DNA of 64,000 bases from Mycolicibacter minnesotensis (GTDB taxonomy: Bacteria > Actinomycetota > Actinomycetes > Mycobacteriales > Mycobacteriaceae), in contig NZ_AP022589.1 of the NCBI RefSeq assembly GCF_010731755.1, forward strand, positions 2,790,001 through 2,854,000. The letters are read 5' to 3'. The notes beneath the pieces are model-generated. The model saw nothing but the letters and a program-made list of their open reading frames with translations, was not told the DNA's origin and made no database searches. Positions within the stretch are counted from its first letter, which is position 1. Every line of letters starts with the position of its first letter. The translations under genes were made by a program, and so were the position numbers. Positions 23,575 through 32,065 of the stretch are shown piece by piece.

Positions 23575-24750
23575 TCAGCCAGCGACGACAGGCCGCACCA
23601 TCACCGTGGGCTTGACCCCGTAGCGGGGGTTGCTCAGACTCGAGCCGCTGCGGCCGGCGGCCGCCGCAGCGGGCACCCCGGCGCCGACGGCGTTGACGGT
23701 GCCGCTGTCCTCGGCCTCGGTCCAGCCGTGGCTGACCAGGGTGGCGGCGGAGTCTGGGATGGAGGTGGCCGTGTTCGGGACGGCGGCCGGCCAACTGGAC
23801 GGCACCGAGAGCCCCCCGACGGGCGCCGCCGTTCCGGCGCTCGCCAGCATGGGGGCGCTTCCCGCGACTGCGGAGGCCGGCTCCGCCGAGTCCACCAGCA
23901 TCGGTGCCACTTCCGCTGCCTCGGCCGCCGGGCCGTGTGCGATGGCGATGGCGCTGGCGATACCGGCGAACATGTGCCAGGTGCCGACGTTGCTCAACGC
24001 GGCGCTGTAGGTCTGCACTCCGTTCCAGATACCGATGTTCTGGGTGGAGTTGATGAGGTTGGAGAAGAAGTCGGCGATACCGCCCTGGGCCGGGGATGCC
24101 AGGGCTGGGGACGCCAGGGTCTGCATGGCCGAGGGAATCCCGGAGACCAGCTCCGACAGGCCGTTCTGCGCGCCGCTGGCCGAGGCCTGGGCGACCGCGG
24201 CTCCCTGAGCGGCGACTCCGACCGGGTTGGTGCTGGGCGCCGGTGAACTCAACGGTTGCAGCGCACCGGCCATCGACGACGCCGCCGCGTAGCCGTACAT
24301 CGCCAGGGCGTCCTGGGCCCACATCTCGGCGTAGTGGGCCTCGACGGTCGCGATCGCCGCGGTGTTGAAGCCCAGGAAGTTCGTGGCGACCAGGGTCTGG
24401 AATTCGGCCCGGTTGGCGGCCACCACCGCGGGGGGCACGGTCATGGCGAATGCCGCCTCGTAGGCGGCTGCCGATGCCGACGCCTGGGCCGCGGCATGCT
24501 CGGCGGCTGCGGCCGTGCTGTTGAGCCACGCGATGTAGGGCGCGGCCGCCGAGGCCATGGCAGTCGCGGCCGGTCCTCGCCACTCCTGGCCGATCAGTGT
24601 CGAGATCACCGATTCGTAGGAGGCCGCCGTCGTGGCCAGTTCGGCGCCCAACGCGTTCCATGTCGTGGCCGCGGCGGTCATCGGCGTGGCACCGGCGCCC
24701 GAGTACATCCGTGCGGAGTTGATCTCTGGGGGCAGCGCTGCGTAGTCCAT
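23575..24750 (-). CDS. PPE family protein, SVP subfamily
   Basis: 391 aa. PPE domain beginning [18 protein letters not shown], with the WxG-type element [19 protein letters not shown] and [15 protein letters not shown]. The C-terminal region carries [12 protein letters not shown], the GxxSVPxxW motif of the SVP subgroup, and ends with the array-typical tail [17 protein letters not shown]. Members of this subgroup are ESX-5 substrates and sit in the mycobacterial outer layers. It lies 43 bp downstream of a PE gene (its likely partner) and 28 bp upstream of kdpD2. Confidence 0.95.
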   Translation of the reverse strand: MDYAALPPEINSARMYSGAGATPMTAAATTWNALGAELATTAASYESVISTLIGQEWRGPAATAMASAAAPYIAWLNSTAAAAEHAAAQASASAAAYEAAFAMTVPPAVVAANRAEFQTLVATNFLGFNTAAIATVEAHYAEMWAQDALAMYGYAAASSMAGALQPLSSPAPSTNPVGVAAQGAAVAQASASGAQNGLSELVSGIPSAMQTLASPALASPAQGGIADFFSNLINSTQNIGIWNGVQTYSAALSNVGTWHMFAGIASAIAIAHGPAAEAAEVAPMLVDSAEPASAVAGSAPMLASAGTAAPVGGLSVPSSWPAAVPNTATSIPDSAATLVSHGWTEAEDSGTVNAVGAGVPAAAAAGRSGSSLSNPRYGVKPTVMVRPVVAG

Positions 24751-24793
24751 CGTGGAAGTCCGTTTTCTGTGGTGGTGTCTGGCGGGGTCGCTG

Positions 24794-25606
24794 CTAGACG
24801 ATCGGCTTGCGCGGCATCACGACCGGCTTCTCGCCGTAGCGAGGTCGCCCGAATCCGGGGCCGCGGTCCGACGAGCCGGCGGCGGGGATGCCGGCGGGCA
24901 CCGTGGTGGCGCCGTGCGCCTTGGCCTCGGTGGATCCCGCCGCGGCCAGGGGGCGTGCCTCGGCTTCGACTGGGGCTTCGCCGGCCCAGTTCGGCGGGGT
25001 CGACATCTTGGTGGGCTCGGCGGCGTGGCCGGTGGCCGCCGCAGTCGTGGCCGCCGCGGCGCCGGGCGTGCCCTGGGAGACCAGGTTGCCTACGTTGGCG
25101 CCCTCGGTGTGGTGGATGACACCGGAGGGGTTGGTGATGAAGCCGGTACCCAACGAGGTGAAGGCCGAGGTTGCCGAGCCGAGGTTGGCGCCGTTCATGG
25201 CGGCCAAAATGGCGGAGTTGCTGAGGATCCCGCCCAGCCCGTACGTCGGGTCGGCGAGCCCCGATCCGACGCCGGCCACGTCGGTGGCGGTGCCGATCCC
25301 CGACGTCATGGTCGCCGCCGCCGAATTGGCGGTCTCGGTCTCCCCGTAGGAGCCGGCGCTGGCGCGCAGGACGTTGACGAACATCTCCTGCATCACCGCT
25401 GCTTGTGCACTGATCTGCTGATACAGCGTGCCGTAGGCGGAGAACTGGGTGGCTTGCAGCAGCGACACCTCATCGGCCGCGGCGGGGGCCAGCGCGGTGG
25501 TCGAGCCGGCCGCCGCGACGTTCTGGGCGTTCAATGCCGCGTCGAGGGTCTGCAGGTCACCGGCTGCCGCGGCAAGCGCCTCGGGGTGGGTGGTCAGGAA
25601 CGACAT
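24794..25606 (-). CDS. PE family protein with a PPE-like C-terminal tail
   Basis: The N-terminal PE domain ([18 protein letters not shown]) spans about 95 residues and ends with the secretion-signal pattern YxxxE ([10 protein letters not shown]). The remaining 170 or so residues are a low-complexity Ala/Gly/Pro region that finishes [16 protein letters not shown]. That ending is nearly the tail of the SVP PPEs next door (for example [17 protein letters not shown]). PE proteins of this type are normally about 100 aa, so this one is enlarged and hybrid in character. A good ribosome-binding site (GAGGAG) precedes ATG25606. It is followed by a PPE gene 43 bp on. Confidence 0.93.
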   Translation of the reverse strand: MSFLTTHPEALAAAAGDLQTLDAALNAQNVAAAGSTTALAPAAADEVSLLQATQFSAYGTLYQQISAQAAVMQEMFVNVLRASAGSYGETETANSAAATMTSGIGTATDVAGVGSGLADPTYGLGGILSNSAILAAMNGANLGSATSAFTSLGTGFITNPSGVIHHTEGANVGNLVSQGTPGAAAATTAAATGHAAEPTKMSTPPNWAGEAPVEAEARPLAAAGSTEAKAHGATTVPAGIPAAGSSDRGPGFGRPRYGEKPVVMPRKPIV

Positions 25607-25682
25607 GACGTCTCCTCGGCGGTTGAACGCCGGTCCCCGGGCGGAATCGGCAACATTCCACTCTCTCGTTCCGATTCTTATT

Positions 25683-25730
25683 GTGAGATGTCGTTAACGA
25701 GTTCTTTACGCCCCGATTCGCATTCTTGAC
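25683..25730 (-). promoter_or_regulatory. candidate response-regulator operator upstream of PE gene
   Basis: On the minus strand: GTCAA starting at 25730, GTAAA at 25709, GTTAA at 25698 and CTCAC at 25687. Spacing is 21, 11 and 11 bp, the same as at 30075-30122. The array sits about 80-120 bp upstream of the PE start at 25606, in the 151-bp gap after the previous PPE gene. Confidence 0.5.
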
Positions 25731-25757
25731 GGTTTGCTATCGGCCCGCGGCCCGGCA

Positions 25758-26915
25758 TTAACCGGCCAGCACAGGGTGGGCGACGACCGTGGGTTTGAAC
25801 CCGTACTGCGGCAGTCTGCCGCTGGTGCCGCTGCGGGCGCCCACCCCACCGATCGGCATCCCGGCGGGAACGGCGGTCGCGGCGTTGCCGCCGGCCGCAC
25901 TCACGGCCGCGCTCGGCAGGGCCGAGACGGACCCGGCGGTGGCTCCCGTCGCCCAGCTCTGCGGGACCGACAGCATGCCCACCGAGCCGGCCTGACCCAG
26001 GCCCGCCGCGACCGGCCCGCCGCCCCATGAGCTCAGCGCGGCCAGGGGGGTGGCCGCACTGACGGCAGAACTCAACCCGGCGGCGGCAGCGGAGCCCGTC
26101 GTTCCCACTGAGGCTCCCGCGCTGCCGCCCATGCTGCTCAAAAATCCGACCGCGGTCGACAGCGTGCTGGCGATGTTCCAGGCGCCGGTGTTGACCATCC
26201 CATTGATGCTGTCGGTGATCTGGCTGTTGCCCAGCAGGCCGCCCAGAATGTCCGACAGGCTCGACGGGGTCGATGTCGCGCTGCCCGCCACCGGAGTCGC
26301 GAGGCTCTGCAGAACGCCGGGCAGTGTGGTGAGCAGCTGGCCGTTCTGGCTGTTGCCCACCGCGGCCTGGCTCGCCAACCCGGCCGGGTTGGCAGTGGGC
26401 GCGGGCTCGGTGAAAGCAGACACCTGCGATGCGGCGGCTGAGCCACTGGCGTAGCCGTACATGGCGGCGGCGTCCTGGGCCCACATCTGCGCGTACTGCG
26501 CCTCGGTGGCCATGATCGCCGGGGTGTTCTGCCCCAGCAGGTTGGTCGCGACCAGGGTTGCCAGCAGGCTGCGGTTGGCCGCGATCAGCGGTGGGGGAAC
26601 CGTCATGGCGAACGCGGCCTCGAAGGCTCCTGCGGCCGCGGTGGCCGCGGTGGCGGCCTGCTCGGCGGCGGCGGCAGTGGTGGTCATCCACGCCATGTAG
26701 GGCGCCGCGGCGGCGGCCATCGACTCCGACGCCGGACCGGCCCACAGGTCAGCGGTCATCCGGGTGATCACCGCCTGGTAGGCGGCGGCGTTGGATCCCA
26801 ACTCCGCGCCCACCGCACGCCACGCCGCGGCGGCGGCCAGCATGGGCGCCGATCCCGGTCCGGTGTACATCCAGGCGGAGTTCACCTCCGGTGGCAACGC
26901 ACCGAACTCCATCAT
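25758..26915 (-). CDS. PPE family protein, SVP subfamily
   Basis: 385 aa. PPE domain with [20 protein letters not shown] at the start, [20 protein letters not shown], and [20 protein letters not shown]. The C-terminal SVP-type element is [13 protein letters not shown], and the end is [16 protein letters not shown]. The start is the double ATGATG at 26915/26912, preceded by AAAGGAAT. It follows the 102-aa PE gene by 29 bp and so forms a PE-PPE pair of the ESX-5 type. The next gene downstream is separated by an operator-bearing gap. Confidence 0.95.
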   Translation of the reverse strand: MMEFGALPPEVNSAWMYTGPGSAPMLAAAAAWRAVGAELGSNAAAYQAVITRMTADLWAGPASESMAAAAAPYMAWMTTTAAAAEQAATAATAAAGAFEAAFAMTVPPPLIAANRSLLATLVATNLLGQNTPAIMATEAQYAQMWAQDAAAMYGYASGSAAASQVSAFTEPAPTANPAGLASQAAVGNSQNGQLLTTLPGVLQSLATPVAGSATSTPSSLSDILGGLLGNSQITDSINGMVNTGAWNIASTLSTAVGFLSSMGGSAGASVGTTGSAAAAGLSSAVSAATPLAALSSWGGGPVAAGLGQAGSVGMLSVPQSWATGATAGSVSALPSAAVSAAGGNAATAVPAGMPIGGVGARSGTSGRLPQYGFKPTVVAHPVLAG

Positions 26916-26944
26916 GTTCGTGAATTCCTTTGTTTTACAAAGAC

Positions 26945-27253
26945 TTAGCGGGCCGCGATCGCGTTGACGGCCTCGGTCGCCTGGTAGGCGGCGGCACTGG
27001 CGGTCAAAGTGGTGACAAACATCTGGTGAATCGCGTTGGCCTGAGCGCTGACAGCCTGGTAGAGGCCGGCGTGCGCGACGAACTGCGCCGCGGTCAGCGC
27101 CGACACCGGGTCCGCCGCCGCGGGGATCACCCCGGTGGTCGCCGGGGCGGCGGCCGCGTTCTGGGTTGCCATAGCCGAGCCGATACCGGTCAGCTCGCCG
27201 GCCGCGGCCGCCAGCTCTGCGGGCTGCGCGCTCACGAACGACATCAACGACAT
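26945..27253 (-). CDS. PE family protein, short (PE18/PE19-like)
   Basis: 102 aa consisting of just the PE domain: [38 protein letters not shown], and the export pattern [14 protein letters not shown] (YxxxE). It resembles the short PE proteins of the M. tuberculosis ESX-5 locus. Three in-frame ATGs lie at 27259, 27253 and 27244. GGTGAGGAG abuts the first, which makes 27253 the best spaced. It is the partner of the PPE gene 29 bp downstream and is preceded by a 177-bp gap with an operator-like repeat. Confidence 0.93.
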   Translation of the reverse strand: MSLMSFVSAQPAELAAAAGELTGIGSAMATQNAAAAPATTGVIPAAADPVSALTAAQFVAHAGLYQAVSAQANAIHQMFVTTLTASAAAYQATEAVNAIAAR

Positions 27254-27334
27254 CACCATCTCCTCACCGATCGGACCGGCACGGTGCCGGTCCGAGATCC
27301 ACGGTGCCCCAATGGTGCTCGGCTGTCCGTTGCC

Positions 27335-27371
27335 CTTACGTGCTCTTAACGGCGCCGGTGAGAACCTTGAT
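27335..27371 (-). promoter_or_regulatory. candidate response-regulator operator upstream of PE gene (weaker)
   Basis: On the minus strand: ATCAA starting at 27371, GTTAA at 27350 and GTAAG at 27339, spaced 21 and 11 bp. This reproduces the arrangement seen at the other PE/PPE promoters, with one mismatch in the distal half-site and no fourth site. It is about 85 bp upstream of the PE start at 27253. Confidence 0.4.
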
Positions 27372-27430
27372 GAGTCCTTGATGTCCGGGGTCTTAAGATC
27401 CCGGTTACGTTGTGCGGTGCGGGGTTTGCC

Positions 27431-28672
27431 TTACCCGGCAACCACCGGGCGTGCCATCACGGTGGGCTTGAAGCCGTAGCGCGGTGTGCTCATCCCGAAG
27501 CCGCCCCGCTCGGCGCCCATCGGCATGCCGCCCGGCATGGCCATCATCGTGCCGCCCTCTTCGGGGGCGGCTGCCCAGCTGCTGGCCTGCAGTGCGCCGG
27601 CCGCCTCGACGTCGGCGGCGGGCACGGCCGCAGCCCAGGTCCCCGGGGCGGACAGTTCACCCACCAGGGTGGCCTGACCCACTCCGGCGGTCACCGTCGG
27701 CGCGCTCGCGGCGAACGCCGATGCGCCGCCCAGCGCACCCAGGCTGCTCAGCGGACCGCCGGGCGCCAACAGCGCGCCGATTCCCGCACCGGCCGCACCA
27801 CCGCCGAGGGCGTTGAAACCGCCGCCGGAGAAGAAGGTGGTCATCGTCGGGATCAAGCTTGCCGGGGTGAACGCCACCGAGGTTCCGGTGAAGCTCATCG
27901 CGCCGTTGAGGGGATAGGTGATCAGCGACACCACACCGTTGATCGAGGCGTTGCGGCCGATGGCTTCCAGCAGTCCGGCCAGGGTGGGCGGCGGCAGCCC
28001 GGCGTCGGCGGGGCCCGGCGCGGTCAGGGTCTGCAGGGTGTTGGGCAGCGACGAGATCGCCTGCGCCGTCTGGGCGGTGTTGTTGGCGGTGGTGTTGCCG
28101 TTGGCCTGACTGACCGCGGCGGCCTGGCTGGCCGTCCCGTCCGGATTCGTGGTCTGGGTGGGTTCGCTGAACGGTGTCACCCGGGTGGCCACCGCCGAGG
28201 ACGCGGCGTAGCTGTACATGACGTCGCTGGCCTGGGCCCACATCTGGAAGTACTGGGCGTCGCTGGCCATGATGGCCGCCGAGTTCTGTCCGACCACATT
28301 GGTGGCCACCAGTTGCTTCTGCTGGGCACGGTTGGCGGTGATCAGGGCCGGCGGCGGGGTGGCGGCGTGGGCCGCCTCGAACGCGGCCGCCGCGGCGGTG
28401 GCCTGGGTGGCCGCCTCCTCGGCCTTGGTCGCCGTGTCGGCCATCCAGGCCAGGTAGGGCTTGGTGGCGGCGGTCATCGACGCCGACGCCGGGCCCACCC
28501 ACGCCTCGTCGACAAGCTGGGTGATCGTCGTTTCACACGACGCCAACGCCGACGAGATCTCGGCGGCCAATCCGCGCCAGGCGGAGGCCACCGACATCAT
28601 CGGCGTCGAACCCGGACCGGCGTACAGACGTCCGGAATTGATCTCCGGCGGCAGCATTGCGTAGTCGATCAT
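27431..28672 (-). CDS. PPE family protein (array-type tail)
   Basis: 413 aa from ATG28672. The domain begins [19 protein letters not shown] and contains EAWVGPASASMTAATKPYLA and LVATNVVGQNSAAIMASDAQ. The end is TPRYGFKPTVMARPVVAG. A short Gly-rich stretch (FFSGGGFNALGGGAAGAG) precedes [12 protein letters not shown], a diverged SVP-type element. The open frame extends 59 codons upstream, but AAGGAG lies just before ATG28672 and PPE homology begins there. It lies 32 bp downstream of another PPE gene with no PE between, so these two PPEs lack a neighbouring complete PE. Confidence 0.94.
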   Translation of the reverse strand: MIDYAMLPPEINSGRLYAGPGSTPMMSVASAWRGLAAEISSALASCETTITQLVDEAWVGPASASMTAATKPYLAWMADTATKAEEAATQATAAAAAFEAAHAATPPPALITANRAQQKQLVATNVVGQNSAAIMASDAQYFQMWAQASDVMYSYAASSAVATRVTPFSEPTQTTNPDGTASQAAAVSQANGNTTANNTAQTAQAISSLPNTLQTLTAPGPADAGLPPPTLAGLLEAIGRNASINGVVSLITYPLNGAMSFTGTSVAFTPASLIPTMTTFFSGGGFNALGGGAAGAGIGALLAPGGPLSSLGALGGASAFAASAPTVTAGVGQATLVGELSAPGTWAAAVPAADVEAAGALQASSWAAAPEEGGTMMAMPGGMPMGAERGGFGMSTPRYGFKPTVMARPVVAG

Positions 28673-28704
28673 CGTTGCTCCTTGCTGACTGTGACGCGCA
28701 TGGC

Positions 28705-29931
28705 TCAGACCACCATCGGCTTCGGCATGAATTTGGGCCGGAACCCGTAACGCGGTGTGCCGTAGTTCATCCCGGGCCGGCCCATGCCGGCGGGCACGGG
28801 GGGAGGGATGGAGGCCATGTTGTTGTGGGTCTCGGAGGGGACGGCCCAACCGCCGGGACCGCCGGTGAGCGCTGAGGCGCCGGGGGTGGCCGCGGCCCAG
28901 GTCCCCGGTGCCGAGAAGGACGTCCCGACCAGCGAGGCCTTGCCCATGGTGGCGGTGACCGCTGGAGTGACCGCGCTGACACCGAACGCGCTGCTGATGC
29001 CGCCGCCCAGCGCGCCCAAGGCACCCAGTGCACCACCGGGGCTCAACGCCGCGCCAAGGCCGCCGCCGAGGGCGCTGCCGCTGGCGGCGCTGAACCCGCC
29101 GCCGGTCAAGTTACCGATCAGGCTGGGCAGCAGCGCCGACGGAATGAAGGCCGCGCCGGTGCCCGCGGTGTTGAACAGGTTGTACAGCGGCGTGCCGAAC
29201 ATGAATGCGTAGCCGTTCACCGGATCGTTGTAGAGGAATTCGATGATCTGCTCGAGCCAGTCGGTGGACGCCGCCGGCGCCGCCATGCTCTGCAGTGCGC
29301 CGGGCATGGCGGAGATCATCTGCGCCGCCTGGGCGGTGCTGTTGGCCGTGCTGGAGCCGCCCGCCTGGGTGACGGCCGCGCCCTGGCCGGCCTGGCCGGC
29401 CGGGTTGGTGTTCGGGGCGGGTTCGTCGAACGGGGTGATCTGCGATGCGGCGGCCGAGCCGCTGGCGTAGCCGTACATGGCGGCCGCATCCTGGGCCCAC
29501 ATCTGCGCGTACTGGGCATCCAGGGCCGCGATGGCCGGGGTGTTGATACCCAGCAGGTTGGTCGCGACCAGCGCCGACTGTTGCACGCGGTTGGTGGTGA
29601 CCGCCGCCGGAGGCACGGTGGCTCCGCGTGCCGTCTCGAACGCGGCGGCCGCGAAGGTTGCCTGAAACGCGGCCTGCTCGGCCAGTGCGGCGGCATCGTT
29701 CATCCAGGCGATGTAGGGCGCGGCGGCGGCGGCCATCGAGGCCGATGCCGGGCCGAGCCATTGTTCACCGGATAGTTCGGAGATCACCGTCTCGTAGGAG
29801 TGCGCGGCGGCCGCCAGCTCAGCGGCCAGGGCGCGCCAGGCTGCGGCGGCGGTCAACATCGGCGTCGATCCCGGTCCGCTGTAGATGCGTCCGGAGTTGA
29901 TCTCGGGGGGCAGGGCTCCGTAATCCCACAT
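28705..29931 (-). CDS. PPE family protein (array-type tail)
   Basis: 408 aa. The domain begins [19 protein letters not shown], with [20 protein letters not shown] and [20 protein letters not shown]. The middle contains a Gly-rich stretch ([18 protein letters not shown]), the SVP-like element is diverged ([12 protein letters not shown]), and the tail is [17 protein letters not shown]. It is strongly similar to the PPE immediately downstream, suggesting tandem duplication. A 19-codon PE-like ORF ends 9 bp before its start, where a full PE gene would be expected. It is the first intact gene of the PE/PPE array. Confidence 0.94.
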   Translation of the reverse strand: MWDYGALPPEINSGRIYSGPGSTPMLTAAAAWRALAAELAAAAHSYETVISELSGEQWLGPASASMAAAAAPYIAWMNDAAALAEQAAFQATFAAAAFETARGATVPPAAVTTNRVQQSALVATNLLGINTPAIAALDAQYAQMWAQDAAAMYGYASGSAAASQITPFDEPAPNTNPAGQAGQGAAVTQAGGSSTANSTAQAAQMISAMPGALQSMAAPAASTDWLEQIIEFLYNDPVNGYAFMFGTPLYNLFNTAGTGAAFIPSALLPSLIGNLTGGGFSAASGSALGGGLGAALSPGGALGALGALGGGISSAFGVSAVTPAVTATMGKASLVGTSFSAPGTWAAATPGASALTGGPGGWAVPSETHNNMASIPPPVPAGMGRPGMNYGTPRYGFRPKFMPKPMVV

Positions 29932-29940
29932 GATCGGCGC

Positions 29941-30000
29941 CTAACCCGCCGCTGCCGCGGACGACGTCAGCGCCTGTGGCGCGGTGGTGACTAGATACAT
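29941..30000 (-). CDS. 19-aa PE-like leader or remnant before the PPE array
   Basis: ATG30000 opens MYLVTTAPQALTSSAAAAG and stops at TAG 29943-29941. The first 14 residues resemble a PE N-terminus (compare MSFVTTxPxALxxAA), but the rest of the PE domain is missing. A good ribosome-binding site (GAGGAG) sits 9 bp upstream, and the stop lies 9 bp before the PPE start. It may be a truncated PE kept as a translational leader, or simply a deletion scar. It is too short for the search threshold of most gene finders. Confidence 0.55.
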   Translation of the reverse strand: MYLVTTAPQALTSSAAAAG

Positions 30001-30074
30001 GGCGTTTCTCTCCTCACGGAAGCCTGGTGAGCGGTCGACTTCCGCCACTCACAGTCGCGCAACACCCTGCGATT

Positions 30075-30122
30075 GTGAAAGCTGGTTAACGGCTTCTTAA
30101 CAGCAGTGTCAGAACTCGTTAC
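30075..30122 (-). promoter_or_regulatory. candidate response-regulator operator at head of PE/PPE array
   Basis: On the minus strand: GTAAC starting at 30122, GTTAA at 30101, GTTAA at 30090 and TTCAC at 30079. Spacings are 21, 11 and 11 bp. The pattern equals that at 25683-25730 and resembles that before kdpF. It lies about 75-120 bp upstream of the PE-like leader. Confidence 0.5.
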
Positions 30123-30316
30123 ATGCATCTCAGGTAAGGGGTCCGAGAGTGGTCCGCAGTGCCACAAAATGCGACTTCTGGCGGGGTTCGGCGCGGCGTC
30201 GGCAAACCTCCGCGCTCCGCGCATAATCCGTGGTCAACACGGGGATCGTGCGCCTGCGGCCGCGTCGCTTTAGCCCCAGTGCGGCGCGGCACGCAAGTGG
30301 TGTCGGATGGCCCTCA

Positions 30317-30370
30317 GGGGGTGCTCGTGAAATGAGTTGATAGACAGTGTTTTTGCTCTCGCAGCACCCC
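30317..30370. other. long-loop inverted repeat in intergenic region
   Basis: An 8-bp stem GGGGTGCT (within 30317-30325) pairs with AGCACCCC (30363-30370) across a loop of about 38 bases that includes a TTTTT run. It lies in the roughly 490-bp gene-free stretch 30001-30488, otherwise occupied by the two operator arrays; I see no gene there. It could be a weak terminator or a structured 5' region, or chance. Confidence 0.25.
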
Positions 30371-30385
30371 GTTAGCCCCCTTCGT

Positions 30386-30465
30386 GTGAAGTCGGGTGAA
30401 GGGCAAGTAACACGGATTTAACGGCTGGATTTGGGGGAGTAAACGCCGCGTAACACGCCATTAAC
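30386..30465 (+). promoter_or_regulatory. seven-site GTNAA/TTAAC direct-repeat array upstream of DUF732 gene
   Basis: On the plus strand: GTGAA at 30386 and 30396, GTAAC at 30407, TTAAC at 30418, GTAAA at 30439, GTAAC at 30450 and TTAAC at 30461. Spacing is 10, 11, 11, 21, 11 and 11 bp, so nearly all sites fall on one face of the helix. It ends 24 bp before the DUF732 start. The regularity is striking and suggests cooperative binding of an OmpR-class regulator. Confidence 0.55.
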
Positions 30466-30488
30466 GAAGACTGAGCACACTACGAGGC

Positions 30489-30794
30489 ATGAAGAGTGTT
30501 CTGCTGTTGGCGGGGGCGGCCGCCGTGGTCGGCCTGGCGGTGCCGGCGTATGCAGAGCCGTTAGGCACCGACGCCGCCTTCCTCACCCAGCTGACCGGGG
30601 CCGGATTGAGCCACAAAGGGTCAGACGAGGTGGCGATCTCGGCCGGCCACTCCGTGTGCCAGCTCATGGACGCCGGCCTCACCCCGATGGACACCGTGGT
30701 CGCGGTACAGACCACCAATCCCGGCTTCACACTGCAGCGCGCCGCCGAGTTCGCCCGGATCGCCGCGCAGAACTACTGCCCCGAGCACGCCTGA
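30489..30794 (+). CDS. DUF732 secreted small protein
   Basis: 101 aa with an N-terminal signal peptide (SVLLLAGAAAVVGLAVPAYA, cleavage expected after AYA). A DUF732 domain follows: DAAFLTQLTGAGL, ISAGHSVCQLMDAGLTP and FARIAAQNYCPEHA. The two Cys are at the family positions and probably form a disulfide. DUF732 proteins are mycobacterial secreted proteins of unknown function. The gene has an elaborate repeat array immediately upstream, implying regulated expression. A second DUF732 gene lies at 58033-58356. It is followed by tRNA-Leu. Confidence 0.92.
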   Translation: MKSVLLLAGAAAVVGLAVPAYAEPLGTDAAFLTQLTGAGLSHKGSDEVAISAGHSVCQLMDAGLTPMDTVVAVQTTNPGFTLQRAAEFARIAAQNYCPEHA

Positions 30795-30857
30795 GCGCAC
30801 CCCCTTGCGGAGTGCCGATGGGGAACGCTCGTCCGCGTCACGTTAGATTCGCCGCGA

Positions 30858-30931
30858 GCCCCCATAGCCCAATTGGCAGAGGCAGCGGACTTAAAATCCG
30901 CACAGTGTCGGTTCGAGTCCGACTGGGGGCA
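30858..30931 (+). tRNA. tRNA-Leu (anticodon UAA)
   Basis: Acceptor stem GCCCCCA pairs with TGGGGGC. The anticodon stem GCGGA/TCCGC encloses loop CTTAAAA with anticodon TAA. T-arm GTCGGTTCGAGTCCGAC. The gene is 74 nt with a short variable region, as I recall for mycobacterial leuX. Its 3' part is duplicated at 34404-34443, marking it as an integration target. Confidence 0.93.
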
Positions 30932-30932
30932 C
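30888..30932 (+). repeat. attL: tRNA-Leu 3' segment
   Basis: 45-bp direct repeat partner of 34399-34443. The last 40 bp are identical, and the sole mismatch within the 45 bp is T30892 (here) versus C34403, the wobble base of the anticodon. Confidence 0.8.
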
Positions 30933-31004
30933 ACACGTTCTTGCAGGTAGAGACGGTTTCTGCATCGAAAGGACATGCGGTCGTTGCCGTTGACAGCCTT
31001 CTGC

Positions 31005-31023
31005 GTCAGCGCCGCGTCAGCAG
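31005..31023 (+). repeat. inner direct repeat, left end of island
   Basis: 19-bp sequence with core CCGCGTCAGCAG, matching 34230-34248 with one mismatch. GTCAGC also occurs twice within each copy. It could be an arm-type integrase or excisionase site. Confidence 0.5.
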
Positions 31024-31144
31024 TCAGTTCGCGGAAGTTTGACGATGATGACCCTGGGGCCAGCGTCTAGCTGTACAAAATTGTGGAGTATGCACCCAGC
31101 CGAACTATTTCTGGCCTCACGATCGCTCCCCCCTCGGAGGTGTA

Positions 31145-31603
31145 GACGAACTGGGCAAGGTCTACCTTTGCGCCATCAAAGATGTCCACTCCAACCGGAT
31201 CGTGGGCTATTCGATGGACTCGCGGATGAATTCCTCCCTGGCAGTAGCCGCCTTGGATCATTCTTTGGCCTTACGCTGCCCGGTCGCGACGATCGTTCAT
31301 TCCGACAGGGGCAGCCAATTTCGTTCCCGAAAATTCGTCCACGCCGCGTCGCGCGACGGGCTACACGGATCGATGGGCCGCGTCGGCGCCTGCGGGGACA
31401 ACGCCGCTATGGAGTCGTTCTTCGCCCTCCTGCAACGCAACGTGCTCGACCGGCAATGCTGGACCACCAGAGCCGAACTACGCCTGGCGATAGTGACCTG
31501 GATCGAACGGACCTACCACCGCCACCGCCGGCAACGCGCCCTCGGCAAGCTCACCCCAATAGAGTTCGAACTGCTCAACACCCCAGTCGCAACCGCGGCC
31601 TGA
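31145..31603 (+). pseudogene. truncated IS3-family transposase (OrfB C-terminal part)
   Basis: About 150 residues of the rve/DDE integrase core are readable: DELGKVYLCAIKDVHSNRIV, HSDRGSQFRSRKFV (second Asp), GRVGACGDNAAMESFFALL (catalytic Glu), then RTYHRHRRQRALGKLTPIEF. The N-terminal third, including the first catalytic Asp, and OrfA are gone; upstream of about 31145 the frame has no transposase character. The first ATG in frame is 31202. No terminal inverted repeats are recognised. It is an insertion-sequence wreck inside the island. Confidence 0.85.
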
Positions 31604-32034
31604 AGTTCACACCCACCGAGTCAACTGAACTCGGGGCAGTCCCGTACGCGCTGGCTGTCTACGGCTCATCAGTTCGGGGCCGGCAAGCAGCGCATCGCGC
31701 ATGCGCCACTGTTTCCCGGTCGGCGCAATCGCTATGTGTTCGATTGGGCCAAGCCGGTGTGCGCAGCCGCCCTGTACGAGGACCACCTGCAACCGGCGAC
31801 CAAGGTTCTCGGCCTCGGAGCGGTTCGTTTCCACGATCTGCGCCATACCTTAACCTGAGCGCGGGGGAGCACTACATGCAGGTGTCGAAGTGGCTGGGGC
31901 GCTCTAGTTTCGTCCTGACGCTGACCACCTACGCGGACTACATCAACGAGGACGAACAGGCAGCGCCGAAGGTGGGCCGAGGAACAGCGGACACACCGAA
32001 TATTGTGTCGATGCAGCTTCGGCGTAACGCTTAG
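31604..32034 (+). pseudogene. frameshifted tyrosine integrase C-terminal remnant
   Basis: After the transposase stop, the same frame reads HAPLFPGRRNRYVFDWAKPV, then VRFHDLRHT, the RxxH...R region of a tyrosine recombinase, and hits a TGA at once. In another frame the protein resumes as LNLSAGEHYMQVSKWLGRSS and TLTTYADYINEDEQ, with the expected nucleophile region and a C-terminal tail. So a small deletion breaks the gene just after RHT, and the N-terminal half is absent. It probably represents the integrase that inserted the island into tRNA-Leu. Confidence 0.8.
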
Positions 32035-32065
32035 GGTTGCAACGACGCTCACATTGAGGGGGTTG

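Noticed and set aside
23575..30000. A full ESX type VII secretion locus
   Set aside because: Only PE/PPE genes are present; no esxA/B, eccC, eccD, mycosin or EspG genes are found in the window.
31145..31603. Active IS3 element
   Set aside because: OrfA and the OrfB N-terminus with its first catalytic Asp are missing, and no terminal inverted repeats were found.
31039..32034. 331-codon open frame across transposase and integrase remnants
   Set aside because: Most of it is out of frame with the true transposase sequence; only its last third coincides with the resumed integrase frame, so it is not one gene.
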